Assembly: GCA_028819775.1 (NCBI GenBank)
Contig: JAPPKV010000143.1
Coordinates: forward strand, 1 to 5,786
DNA: 5,786 bases
Source of the DNA: Gammaproteobacteria bacterium
GTDB taxonomy: Bacteria > Pseudomonadota > Gammaproteobacteria > Pseudomonadales > Azotimanducaceae_A
Direction of reading: 5' to 3'
The position numbers were made by a program, and so were the translations under genes. The notes under the pieces were generated by a model. The model saw nothing but the letters and a program-made list of their open reading frames with translations. It had not been told where the DNA came from and did no database searches. This document shows, one piece after another, positions 1 to 5,786 of this stretch (positions are counted from its first letter, which is position 1; the number at the start of each line of letters is the position of its first letter).

Positions 1-98
1 TCTACGTCTCCGAAGTGGTCTACAGCGGCGGCGGCAACCGGGGTCTCGTGCCGCTCGACTGCCACTCGCTGCAGAAGTTCGCACGCGTCCGTGCGTAG
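1..98 (+). CDS. 3' end of an unrecognised gene (partial)
   Basis: The frame beginning at base 3 is open from the window edge to a TAG at 96-98, giving 31 C-terminal residues. The fragment starts YVSEVVYSGGG and ends QKFARVRA. It contains a small glycine-rich turn and a basic tail. I do not recognise the family, and the fragment is too short to assign a function. Support for coding is modest: the frame ends just before the next same-strand gene, which is the expected arrangement in such compact DNA, and no other gene occupies these bases. If the following gene started at GTG 91, the two would overlap by 8 bases; the preferred start at 187 leaves an 88-base gap. Confidence 0.45.
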   Translation, partial: YVSEVVYSGGGNRGLVPLDCHSLQKFARVRA

Positions 99-186
99 TC
101 GCAGCCGTCCGCACGTCGCCCCGCGTATCCGCAGCCGAGTGATCAGGTCGCTGCTTGGCCCGAGCGTCGTGTCCGCGCTCAGACGT

Positions 187-948
187 ATGGCCGTATCTTG
201 CGTGTTGGGCATCGGACTCGCCGTCGCGGCGGTGGAGTCGTTGACCGTCAAGGTGCACCGCAAGATCCCCCACGATCCGGGAGCATTCACCCAGGGTCTG
301 CTGTGGTGGCACGGAAAGCTCTACGAGAGCACCGGGCGGCGCGGCCAATCCCAACTGCGGCGGATCGACCCAGCCACGGGAGCCGTCGAAAGCCAAGTCC
401 GGATCTCGGTGCTCTTCTTCGGCGAGGGGCTCGCCCGGGCCGGAAACCGCCTGGTCATGTTGACCTGGCAGGCCGAACAGGCATTCGTCTTCGGGCTGCC
501 GGACCTCGACCGTCTCGGAACGCTTAGCTACCGGGGCGAAGGCTGGGGCCTTTGCCACGATGGCCGGCGCTTCGTAATGAGCGACGGTTCCGATCGGCTG
601 AGCTTCCGGGACAGCGAGTCGTTCGCCGTGGTCGGACAGGTGGCCGTGACCTTCGAAGGGTCGCCGCTCGCGGATCTGAACGAGTTGGAATGCGTCGACG
701 GCCAGGTCTATGCCAACGTCTTCCAACGCGACACCATCGTTCGAATCGACGCCGCGACCGGGCGCGTTACCGCTCGTGTCGACGCGGCAGGTCTTCGCGA
801 CGCCGGGGAGGCCCAAGGTGCAGACGTGCTGAACGGCATCGCCTATGCCCCCGAGTTGGAGCGATTCTTCGTCACCGGCAAGCTATGGCCTGCCATGTTC
901 GAGGTGACCTTCGTCGGCGGGCCGGGCACCGACCCGCCGGATGGATAG
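187..948 (+). CDS. Glutaminyl-peptide cyclotransferase, beta-propeller (plant/bacterial) type
   Basis: The protein resembles the Glu_cyclase_2 family, which converts N-terminal glutamine of peptides to pyroglutamate with release of ammonia. From ATG 187 it is 253 residues, a usual length for the family. Visible family motifs are HDPGAFTQGL (about 30-38), the LYESTG segment whose Glu47 matches the conserved catalytic glutamate, GWG (119-121), LNELE (164-168), YANVFQRD (175-182), VLNGIA (214-219) and FFVTGKLWP (227-235). The ANxW motif common in relatives reads ANVF here, so Phe179 replaces Trp. Residues 1-18 are hydrophobic and look like a Sec signal peptide with small residues near the end, so a periplasmic location is likely. 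There is no convincing lipobox. The start is uncertain: in-frame GTG codons at 91, 139 and 169 are alternatives, and GTG 169 adds a basic ALRR stretch that would suit a signal peptide. None has a clear Shine-Dalgarno. The 285-residue form from GTG 91 has an implausibly arginine-rich leader. The family is secure; the substrate is unknown. Confidence 0.88.
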   Translation: MAVSCVLGIGLAVAAVESLTVKVHRKIPHDPGAFTQGLLWWHGKLYESTGRRGQSQLRRIDPATGAVESQVRISVLFFGEGLARAGNRLVMLTWQAEQAFVFGLPDLDRLGTLSYRGEGWGLCHDGRRFVMSDGSDRLSFRDSESFAVVGQVAVTFEGSPLADLNELECVDGQVYANVFQRDTIVRIDAATGRVTARVDAAGLRDAGEAQGADVLNGIAYAPELERFFVTGKLWPAMFEVTFVGGPGTDPPDG

Positions 949-964
949 GGGGCCAGACTAACTG

Positions 965-2020
965 TTATTGCGCGTCTCTGCGCCGGCGCACGGCCTCGGC
1001 AAGTTCACCCAGACATGCCACGGTGTTCTCCCAGCCGATGCAGGCATCCGTGACGCTTTGGCCATACACCAGTTCCGAGCCGAGGTCCTGACGGCCCTCT
1101 ACGAGATTGCTCTCGATCATGACCCCCATGATCTTGTCCTCGCCGTCGGTGATCTGCCCGGCGAGGTCCTGGCAGACGTCGATCTGGCGAGAGTGGTCCT
1201 TCTGGCTGTTGGCGTGGCTCGCATCCACCATGAGGCGGTCGTTCAACCCCCCTTGTTCGAGGATCCGGCTGGCGTAGTGCACGGAGGGATTGTCGAAGTT
1301 GGTCCTGCCGCCGCCACCGCGGAGGATGATGTGGCAGTCGTCGTTGCCGGCCGTGGAGAAAATGGCCGAATGGCCCGCTTTGGTGACCGACAGGAAAATG
1401 TGCGAATGCAGGGCCGATTTCACCGCGTCGGCGGCGACTTGGATGTCGCCGTCGGTACTGTTCTTGAAGCCGGTGGGGCAGGACAGTCCGGAGGCAAGCT
1501 GGCGGTGAATCTGGCTCTCGGTGGTCCGCGCGCCGATGGCCGCCCAGCACACGAGGTCGCCGACGTATTGCGGTGTGATGGGGTCCAGGTATTCCGTGCC
1601 CGTGCCGAGGCCCATCCCCACGATGTCGCGCAGCAGCGAGCGCGCCGTGTGCAGTCCGAGGTTGATGTCGAAGGAGTCGTCGAGATTGGGGTCGTTGATG
1701 AGGCCCTTCCAGCCAACCGTGGTCCTTGGCTTTTCGAAATAGACGCGCATGACGACGAGCAGTTCCCGGGCCATGGCATCGGCCTGTTCCTTCAACCGCC
1801 CGGCGTATTCCCGCGCGGCCTTCGGATCGTGAATGGAGCACGGCCCGACGATCACCAGCAGGCGCGGATCGCGTCCGGCGATGATGTCGCTGGCGTGACG
1901 GCGCACGTTGAACACCAAGGTGGAGTGCTCCGGCGCAAGCGGCAGTTCGTCGATCAGTTCGGAAGGGGCGCGTACTTCCGCCATTCCCGTGATTCGAACG
2001 TCGTCCGTCAGGTACTGCAT
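965..2020 (-). CDS. aroG: 3-deoxy-D-arabino-heptulosonate-7-phosphate (DAHP) synthase, class I, AroG-like
   Basis: This cytoplasmic enzyme condenses phosphoenolpyruvate with erythrose-4-phosphate, the first committed step of the shikimate pathway. At 351 residues it is nearly identical in length to E. coli AroG (350) and aligns end to end. Substrate motifs are present: GPCSIHDP (59-66), MRVYFEKPRTTVGWKGLIND (91-110), GARTTESQ (163-170), GFKNSTDG (184-191) and ILRGG (232-236). The expected metal ligands are Cys61, His269, Glu303 and Asp325. Residues that form the phenylalanine site in E. coli AroG are largely kept: Asp6, Asp7, Pro150, Gln151, Leu175, Leu179, Ser180, Phe209 and Ser211. Met147 is Pro and Val221 is Phe. 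The FLSVTKxGHSAI segment is AroG-like rather than AroF- or AroH-like, so phenylalanine feedback is inferred. The ATG start is supported by the N-terminal match to AroG (xDDxRI); a short AAGG lies just upstream. The gene is monocistronic here: it diverges from holD and converges on the cyclotransferase gene. Confidence 0.97.
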   Translation of the reverse strand: MQYLTDDVRITGMAEVRAPSELIDELPLAPEHSTLVFNVRRHASDIIAGRDPRLLVIVGPCSIHDPKAAREYAGRLKEQADAMARELLVVMRVYFEKPRTTVGWKGLINDPNLDDSFDINLGLHTARSLLRDIVGMGLGTGTEYLDPITPQYVGDLVCWAAIGARTTESQIHRQLASGLSCPTGFKNSTDGDIQVAADAVKSALHSHIFLSVTKAGHSAIFSTAGNDDCHIILRGGGGRTNFDNPSVHYASRILEQGGLNDRLMVDASHANSQKDHSRQIDVCQDLAGQITDGEDKIMGVMIESNLVEGRQDLGSELVYGQSVTDACIGWENTVACLGELAEAVRRRRDAQ

Positions 2021-2059
2021 AGCCCTTAAGAGTCGATACAGCGAAACAAACGTGCAAAC

Positions 2060-2087
2060 TTAGCGCGTACATGGCCGGATGTACAAT
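2060..2087 (+). promoter_or_regulatory. Possible weak promoter for holD
   Basis: TACAAT at 2082-2087 matches five of six -10 consensus bases. A poor -35 candidate, TTAGCG (2060-2065, three of six), lies 16 bases upstream. Transcription would then begin at about 2094-2095, almost on ATG 2096, implying a leaderless or near-leaderless message. That would fit the absence of a Shine-Dalgarno. The -10 overlaps the second GTACAT half-site. This is a sequence resemblance only. Confidence 0.22.
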
Positions 2088-2098
2088 TGCGGTACATG
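2067..2098. promoter_or_regulatory. Cluster of three GTACAT half-sites in the aroG/holD divergent region
   Basis: GTACAT occurs at 2067-2072, its inverse ATGTAC at 2079-2084, and GTACAT again at 2092-2097. The first pair forms a perfect inverted repeat with 6-base arms and a 6-base spacer. The second pair forms TGTAC-N7-GTACA (2080-2096). The 7-mer GTACATG is repeated directly at 2067-2073 and 2092-2098. Half-site centres are 12 and 13 bases apart, compatible with dimeric repressor binding on one DNA face. The last copy contains the proposed holD start codon. The array lies 47-78 bases upstream of the aroG start. I cannot match it to a known regulator: neither the TyrR box nor the TrpR operator core fits well. 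An operator role is inference. Confidence 0.35.
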
Positions 2099-2710
2099 AC
2101 GACTCGTTCGCGTTCGGCGTATTTCCAAGCTCTCGGCATCGATGTCTGGGTACGTCGTGGGAAGCGCCCGCCCTCCGGACAAGCGGTTGCGGCGAAGGGC
2201 GATATCCGCGCGCCGGCAACGTCGCCGCCCAGGTCGGCGCAATCGCCCGTCCAGCAATCTGAATCGCCGCCGCGTGGTCCCGCGCCCGCGCCGCACGGGC
2301 CTAGCGCCGAGGAGGCGTTCCGGGTTCGGTGCTTCCACTACGGCCGCGTATTCGCGGCGTTGTCCTCAGACGCGTGGCCGATGCGCCGATTGCTCCTCGA
2401 TGTGGCCTGGGCGCTGAATGGCTTCGAGCGGGCCGAGCGGCGAGACCTCGTGTTCGATTGGCCCCAACCCGGGGCGGTCGCCGATGGCGGCGCCAAGGCG
2501 TTCGGCGCGTTCGTTCGGCACCAGACGCGTACCCGGGAGGGAGTTCGCGTAGTCGTTTCGGGCAGCAGTGTCGCAACGCTGCTCGGCATGGCGGTACCGA
2601 ACGAATCCTGCATCCTGGACAGCCGTCTGTACGTTCGGCCCGATGCGTTGGATGCCGCGGGCAAGCGCGCGATTTGGCGGTTGATTCAAGAGATGCCGGA
2701 GCCGGCTTGA
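2096..2710 (+). CDS. holD: Probable DNA polymerase III psi subunit (HolD-like) with a proline-rich linker
   Basis: In E. coli, psi pairs with chi (HolC) and links single-stranded-DNA-bound SSB to the clamp loader of the replicative polymerase. From ATG 2096 the protein has 204 residues, against 137 in E. coli. Its N terminus closely matches the E. coli psi peptide that binds the clamp-loader collar: MT-x-R near the start, then QALGIDVWVRRG (11-22) against E. coli QQLGITQWSLRRPG, with the key Trp at 18. Residues about 37-70 form a Pro/Ala/Ser-rich, presumably disordered spacer. Residues about 72-204 look like a folded domain. Its end, DALDAAGKRAIWRLIQEM (183-200), resembles the last helix of psi, where E. 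coli has ARAALWQQI. Position just upstream of prfC agrees with the E. coli holD-rimI-yjjG-prfC order. The start was chosen from the N-terminal match; an upstream in-frame TTG at 2087 would add three residues. There is no good Shine-Dalgarno. The central domain is too divergent to align by eye, so the name is probable rather than certain. Confidence 0.68.
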   Translation: MTTRSRSAYFQALGIDVWVRRGKRPPSGQAVAAKGDIRAPATSPPRSAQSPVQQSESPPRGPAPAPHGPSAEEAFRVRCFHYGRVFAALSSDAWPMRRLLLDVAWALNGFERAERRDLVFDWPQPGAVADGGAKAFGAFVRHQTRTREGVRVVVSGSSVATLLGMAVPNESCILDSRLYVRPDALDAAGKRAIWRLIQEMPEPA

Positions 2711-2733
2711 GCGGCACCGCCCAGTGGCCCGGC

Positions 2734-2739
2734 TATAAT
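2734..2739 (+). promoter_or_regulatory. Perfect -10 box upstream of prfC
   Basis: TATAAT stands out in otherwise GC-rich DNA between holD and prfC. Initiation would fall near 2746, giving a leader of roughly 25-30 bases before the prfC start. No good -35 is spaced correctly: GCGGCA (2711-2716) sits 17 bases upstream with three of six matches, and TTGAGC (2707-2712) is 21 bases away. It would let prfC and sirB1 be transcribed independently of holD. Confidence 0.42.
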
Positions 2740-2774
2740 CCGCCGCCCTCTTTGAGAATTCACGGACCTTGAAC

Positions 2775-4397
2775 GTGCCATCCAAGGCGCATGCCCGGTA
2801 CCGCACCGATGTGGCGACTTCGGTCGATATCGCGCGCGAGGTGGCGCGACGCCGTACCTTCGCCATCATTTCCCATCCGGACGCCGGCAAGACGACCGTC
2901 ACCGAGAAACTGCTTCTGTTCGGCAATGCGATCGCTCTCGCCGGCACGATCAAGGCGCGCAAGTCGAACCGCCACGCCGCTTCGGATTGGATGGCCATGG
3001 AACGGGAACGGGGCATCTCCGTTACGACGTCCGTGATGCAGTTCGACTACGGCGGGCGCGTGGTCAATCTACTCGATACGCCGGGCCATGAGGACTTCTC
3101 GGAGGATACCTACCGGACGCTCACCGCCGTCGACTCGGCCTTGATGGTCATCGACGGCACGAAGGGGGTCGAACCACGGACCATCAAGCTGCTCGAGGTC
3201 TGCCGTCTGCGCGACACGCCCATCATGACGTTCATCAACAAGCTGGACCGGGAGATCCGCGAACCTCTGGAGCTCATCGACGAGATCGAGGACATCCTTC
3301 AGGTCGAATGCGCGCCGATGACCTGGCCGATCGGTGCCGGGCGGTCGTTTCGGGGCGTCTACCACCTCGGACTCGACCGAATCATCCGCTACGCCCCCGG
3401 CGTCGGTGACCGGGTCTACCGCTTCGAGTCGATAGAGGGCCTTTACAGTGACGAAGCCCGGGAATGGCTTGGCGATGACCATCGCCCGTTCGCGGAGGAA
3501 GTCGAGCTGATCGAGGGTGCCAGTTACGGCTTCGACCGCCAGGCGTTTCTGGAAGGCACCCGATCACCGGTGTTCTTCGGTACGGCTCTTGGCAACTTCG
3601 GAGTCAGGGAGTGTCTCGACCACTTGATTGAGCAAGCACCTCCGCCCGGCGAACGCGAGACGGCGGATCGCGCCGTCGATCCCGAAGAAGAACCTTTCTC
3701 TGGGTTCGTATTCAAAATTCAGGCGAATATGGATCCCCGGCATCGGGACCGGATCGCATTCCTCCGGGTCTGTTCGGGTCGCTACCGACAGGGCATGCGA
3801 ATGCGCCACATTCGCCTTGGCAGGCAGATGAAAGTGACGGACGCCGTTACCTTCATGGCCGGCAGCCGGGTGCGGGCCGACGAGGCGTACGCCGGGGACA
3901 TCATCGGCTTGCCCAATCACGGTGGGATACAAATCGCCGACACCTTCAGCGAGGGCGAGTACCTCAAGTTCAGTGGCATTCCGAACTTCGCCCCCGAACT
4001 TTTTCGCCGTGTGCGGCCGCGCAATCCGTTGAAATCCAAACAGCTAGATCGGGGTCTGCGCCAGCTTTCGGAGGAAGGCGCGACGCAAGTATTCTTTCCG
4101 CTCATGACCAACGATATTGTGATCGGCGCCGTGGGAACGCTGCAGTTCGACCTCGTGGCGTTCCGCTTGGACGACGAGTACCGGGCGGATTGCGTGTTCG
4201 AGGCGAGCGACACCTTCACCGTGCGCTGGATAACGGGCGAGGCCGACGACATCGCCGAACTGAAACGGCGCCATGCCGATCGCCTGGCGCTGGATGGGGG
4301 CGGCTGCCTGGCCTACTTGGCGCCGACCCGAGCGAACTTGGCTCTCGCCGAAGAACGCTGGCCCCGGCTGCATTTCGCGGCCACGCGTGAGCACTGA
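2775..4397 (+). CDS. prfC: Peptide chain release factor 3 (RF3)
   Basis: RF3 is a translational GTPase that binds the terminating ribosome and speeds release of RF1 or RF2 after peptide hydrolysis. It acts in the cytoplasm. In the 540-residue form, the G-domain motifs are SHPDAGKT (33-40, P-loop), RGISVTTS (79-86, switch I), DTPGHED (101-107, switch II) and NKLD (155-158). RF3-typical segments include [11 protein letters not shown] (267-277), [17 protein letters not shown] (310-326), [14 protein letters not shown] (399-412) and the exact RF3 terminus TREH. Residues align with E. coli RF3 (529) throughout. No in-frame ATG precedes the P-loop, so the start must be non-ATG. GTG 2775 is preferred because a GGA lies 8 bases upstream (2764-2766). 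TTG 2769 and GTG 2811 are alternatives; the last gives 528 residues, closest to E. coli. Relative to E. coli there is an N-terminal extension of roughly a dozen residues before the conserved [13 protein letters not shown] block. The next gene begins 9 bases downstream, suggesting co-transcription. Confidence 0.97.
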   Translation: MPSKAHARYRTDVATSVDIAREVARRRTFAIISHPDAGKTTVTEKLLLFGNAIALAGTIKARKSNRHAASDWMAMERERGISVTTSVMQFDYGGRVVNLLDTPGHEDFSEDTYRTLTAVDSALMVIDGTKGVEPRTIKLLEVCRLRDTPIMTFINKLDREIREPLELIDEIEDILQVECAPMTWPIGAGRSFRGVYHLGLDRIIRYAPGVGDRVYRFESIEGLYSDEAREWLGDDHRPFAEEVELIEGASYGFDRQAFLEGTRSPVFFGTALGNFGVRECLDHLIEQAPPPGERETADRAVDPEEEPFSGFVFKIQANMDPRHRDRIAFLRVCSGRYRQGMRMRHIRLGRQMKVTDAVTFMAGSRVRADEAYAGDIIGLPNHGGIQIADTFSEGEYLKFSGIPNFAPELFRRVRPRNPLKSKQLDRGLRQLSEEGATQVFFPLMTNDIVIGAVGTLQFDLVAFRLDDEYRADCVFEASDTFTVRWITGEADDIAELKRRHADRLALDGGGCLAYLAPTRANLALAEERWPRLHFAATREH

Positions 4398-4406
4398 TCG
4401 GACTGG

Positions 4407-5189
4407 ATGCCCTTGGACCTTCCGCTAGCAGAAGACCTGCAACGCTTCCTCGACGGCGGGCACGATCCCGTGGAGGGTGCCCTGATCGTCGCGGGCATCG
4501 TCGACGAGACTGCCGACGCCGACTGGGCACGGGACGAAATCGGACGACTCGCCAACGCCATCGAGTGCCTGGGCGAGGTCACGCCGCGCCGCGTCGTCGA
4601 ACAGTTCGCGGGACAGGGTTTCCGAGGCGCGCACGACAACTACTACGATGTCGACAACAGTGTTCTCGACCACGTCCTGCGCACCCGGCGAGGCATCCCC
4701 ATCTCGCTCGGGGTGGTGCTCATCGGCATCGCTCGGCGACTCGGCCTCGACGCGCTCGGCGTCAACTTTCCGCGCCACTTCCTGGTGACCGTTGGCGACC
4801 TGCTCGTCGATCCGTACGCGGCTTCGCCGACTTCCGTCGAGAACTGCCGGAGATGGCTCACAGAGAACAACGTGGACGAAGCCGGTGCCTTCAACATCGC
4901 GGACGCGGGCGACATCGCCATGCGCATGCTGAACAACGTACGCATGCTCGTTCAAAGCCAGGGCGACTTTTCGCGGGCGCTCGAGATCGCGGACTACCAA
5001 TTGCTCATCGCACCGGACTCCTATGGCCTGTACGTCGAACGGGCTGACGCATGGCTCGGCTTGCGAGCCCCGGAGATGGTCGTCCACGAGCTGGAGCAGG
5101 CGGTTCGCTACGCACCGGACGATGCCATGGCAGAGCGACTCCGGGAACGCATCGGGCAGGCACGGCGACTACAGTCGGTCGTGAACTGA
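4407..5189 (+). CDS. SirB1-family protein (transglutaminase-like fold plus TPR region)
   Basis: The 260-residue protein resembles the SirB1/YchA family (Transglut_core2 followed by tetratricopeptide-like helices); E. coli YchA is about 269 residues. The family's biochemical role is not established. The core is visible at about 75-140: DNYYDVDNSVLDHVLRTRRG (77-96), IPISLGVVLIGIARRLGL (97-114), FPRHFLV (121-127) and LLVDPY (132-137). Aligned with a transglutaminase/protease triad, His124 and Asp135 are present. The nucleophile position in the IPIS segment (Ser100) is not cysteine, so peptidase or transglutaminase activity should not be assumed. The usual family motif PGHFLV reads PRHFLV here. 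The C-terminal part (about 170-256) is helical, with a TPR-like repeat including GDFSRALEIADYQLLIAPDS (186-205). There is no signal peptide, so it is probably cytoplasmic. The ATG lies 9 bases after the prfC stop, behind a weak GGA (4400-4402), suggesting translation from the prfC message. Confidence 0.88.
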   Translation: MPLDLPLAEDLQRFLDGGHDPVEGALIVAGIVDETADADWARDEIGRLANAIECLGEVTPRRVVEQFAGQGFRGAHDNYYDVDNSVLDHVLRTRRGIPISLGVVLIGIARRLGLDALGVNFPRHFLVTVGDLLVDPYAASPTSVENCRRWLTENNVDEAGAFNIADAGDIAMRMLNNVRMLVQSQGDFSRALEIADYQLLIAPDSYGLYVERADAWLGLRAPEMVVHELEQAVRYAPDDAMAERLRERIGQARRLQSVVN

Positions 5190-5226
5190 TGCCTGGTGGG
5201 CCCCGCCCTTGCGCGCGCGACCGCTG

Positions 5227-5786
5227 TTAGTCCGAATAGGGGTTGCTCGTCGCCAACGAGATTGGCTGGTCGTAGCCGGGAACGCTGATCTCGCCGGTGG
5301 AAATCTGCAGATCGTCGCCGTCGAGAACCCCCTGACCATACTGGTAGATGGTCTCCGCGTCGCCGCGCGTGGCGGCGGCGTCGTAGTCGAGGGCCCGGCC
5401 ATGGACGGCATCGTTCCGTTGGCCATGTCGCCGCATCGCCTGCTCGCCATGCCGCGCCCTTAGCAGCTCCCGGGTGACGTGGGGGCTCAGGATCACGCCG
5501 GTGGCGTTGTTGCCCCCGAAACCCTTCGAGTTGATGAACGCGACGTCCAGGGTGGCCGGGTCGACCTCGACGTGTTCGGGCGCGATGCGCAGGTTGCTGT
5601 GGTGGACGTCGCTGGCCGGGCCGTCGATGGTGGCGATGCCGGGGATCCAGCCGTACCGCCAAGTGCCGAGCGCGGAAGACGTCTGGTCTCCGGAGGCCGG
5701 TGCCAGGGTATGGCCGATGTAGGCCTTCACCGCGGCCACGGTCCAGCGGTCGATGCCGAACACCTTGGCCATCTCGTTCAGGATGT
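5227..5786 (-). CDS. fabY: Beta-ketoacyl-ACP synthase, C-terminal part (FabY-like, partial)
   Basis: The gene runs off the right edge, so only the last 185 residues are seen; its start is outside the window and the Met at 5770-5772 is internal. The thiolase-fold condensing-enzyme signature is clear: VKAYIGHTLAPASGD (19-33 of the fragment) supplies the conserved Lys20 and active-site His25, and GFGGNNA (88-94) is the glycine-rich FGGxNA loop near the C terminus. The catalytic cysteine would lie upstream. Unlike FabB or FabF, which end soon after that loop, this protein continues for about 91 residues. The tail has a charged segment and the end VPGYDQPISLATSNPYSD. Such a long tail fits my recollection of the FabY type that starts fatty-acid synthesis in Pseudomonas aeruginosa by condensing an acetyl starter with malonyl-ACP. 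The synthase family is secure; FabY is a probable subtype. It converges on the sirB1-like gene, with stops 37 bases apart and no evident terminator hairpin with a U-tract. Confidence 0.8.
   Translation of the reverse strand, partial: ILNEMAKVFGIDRWTVAAVKAYIGHTLAPASGDQTSSALGTWRYGWIPGIATIDGPASDVHHSNLRIAPEHVEVDPATLDVAFINSKGFGGNNATGVILSPHVTRELLRARHGEQAMRRHGQRNDAVHGRALDYDAAATRGDAETIYQYGQGVLDGDDLQISTGEISVPGYDQPISLATSNPYSD

Noticed and set aside
949..964. A terminator between the cyclotransferase and aroG stops.
   Set aside because: Only 16 bases are available and no inverted repeat is visible; the genes may share rho-dependent or read-through ends.
968..2029. A 353-codon open frame on the plus strand opposite aroG.
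   Set aside because: Its product is a Val/Ala/Gly/Asp-rich sequence with no recognisable domain, fully antisense to a gene with an end-to-end AroG match. Long antisense frames are expected in GC-rich coding DNA.
2051..2058. A sigma-70 promoter for aroG using TTGCAC on the minus strand.
   Set aside because: No acceptable -10 lies 15-19 bases downstream; the nearest candidate, TATCGA, is 13 bases away and matches only half the consensus.
2067..2084. A TrpR operator, because the 18-base repeat has GTAC at both ends.
   Set aside because: The CTAG core elements of the trp operator are absent; only the outer tetramers agree.
2080..2097. A TyrR box (TGTAAA-N6-TTTACA) upstream of aroG.
   Set aside because: TGTAC-N7-GTACA has the wrong spacing by one base and lacks the A/T-rich inner half-sites.
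1005..2219. A 404-codon minus-strand open frame overlapping aroG in another frame and crossing the promoter region.
   Set aside because: The product is Arg/His/Pro-rich, as expected from a shifted frame of GC-rich DNA, and it conflicts with both aroG and holD.
4425..5087. A 220-codon minus-strand open frame opposite the sirB1-like gene.
   Set aside because: Val/Asp/Glu-rich antisense product without motifs; the plus strand has a clear family match.
5190..5226. A bidirectional terminator between the convergent sirB1 and beta-ketoacyl synthase genes, suggested by GGTGGGCCCCGCC.
   Set aside because: The arms pair poorly with almost no loop and no run of T follows on either strand.

Overview
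This is a GC-rich, densely coding chromosomal segment that reads as ordinary housekeeping DNA. The gene set points to a gammaproteobacterium: a class I AroG-type DAHP synthase, a probable DNA polymerase III psi subunit (HolD) upstream of release factor 3 (PrfC), a SirB1-family protein, and a long-tailed beta-ketoacyl synthase resembling FabY of Pseudomonas. HolD is largely restricted to Gammaproteobacteria, and holD-rimI-yjjG-prfC is the E. coli order, so holD next to prfC is the strongest lineage clue. I cannot name a genus.

Layout, left to right. Bases 1-98 hold the last 31 codons of an unrecognised plus-strand gene. A plus-strand, probably exported, beta-propeller glutaminyl-peptide cyclotransferase follows and ends at 948. 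It converges on aroG, which is on the minus strand (2020 down to 965), with only 16 bases between the two stop codons. Upstream of aroG is a 75-base divergent intergenic region (2021-2095) carrying three copies of a GTACAT element. To its right, on the plus strand, lie holD-like (2096-2710), prfC (2775-4397) and a sirB1-like gene (4407-5189). The last two are 9 bases apart and probably co-transcribed. A perfect TATAAT lies between holD and prfC. The window ends inside a minus-strand beta-ketoacyl synthase whose stop codon (5227-5229) converges on sirB1 with a 37-base gap.

The genes do not form a single pathway. They cover aromatic amino-acid entry (AroG), replication (HolD), translation termination (PrfC), fatty-acid synthesis (FabY-like), and two accessory proteins (QC, SirB1). 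I found no tRNA, rRNA, CRISPR, insertion sequence, phage or defence gene, and no convincing rho-independent terminator. No undescribed system is evident. The points most worth a second look are the proline-rich spacer inside the HolD-like protein, the GTACAT cluster that covers its start codon, the loss of rimI/yjjG from the usual holD-prfC neighbourhood, and the non-ATG start of prfC.
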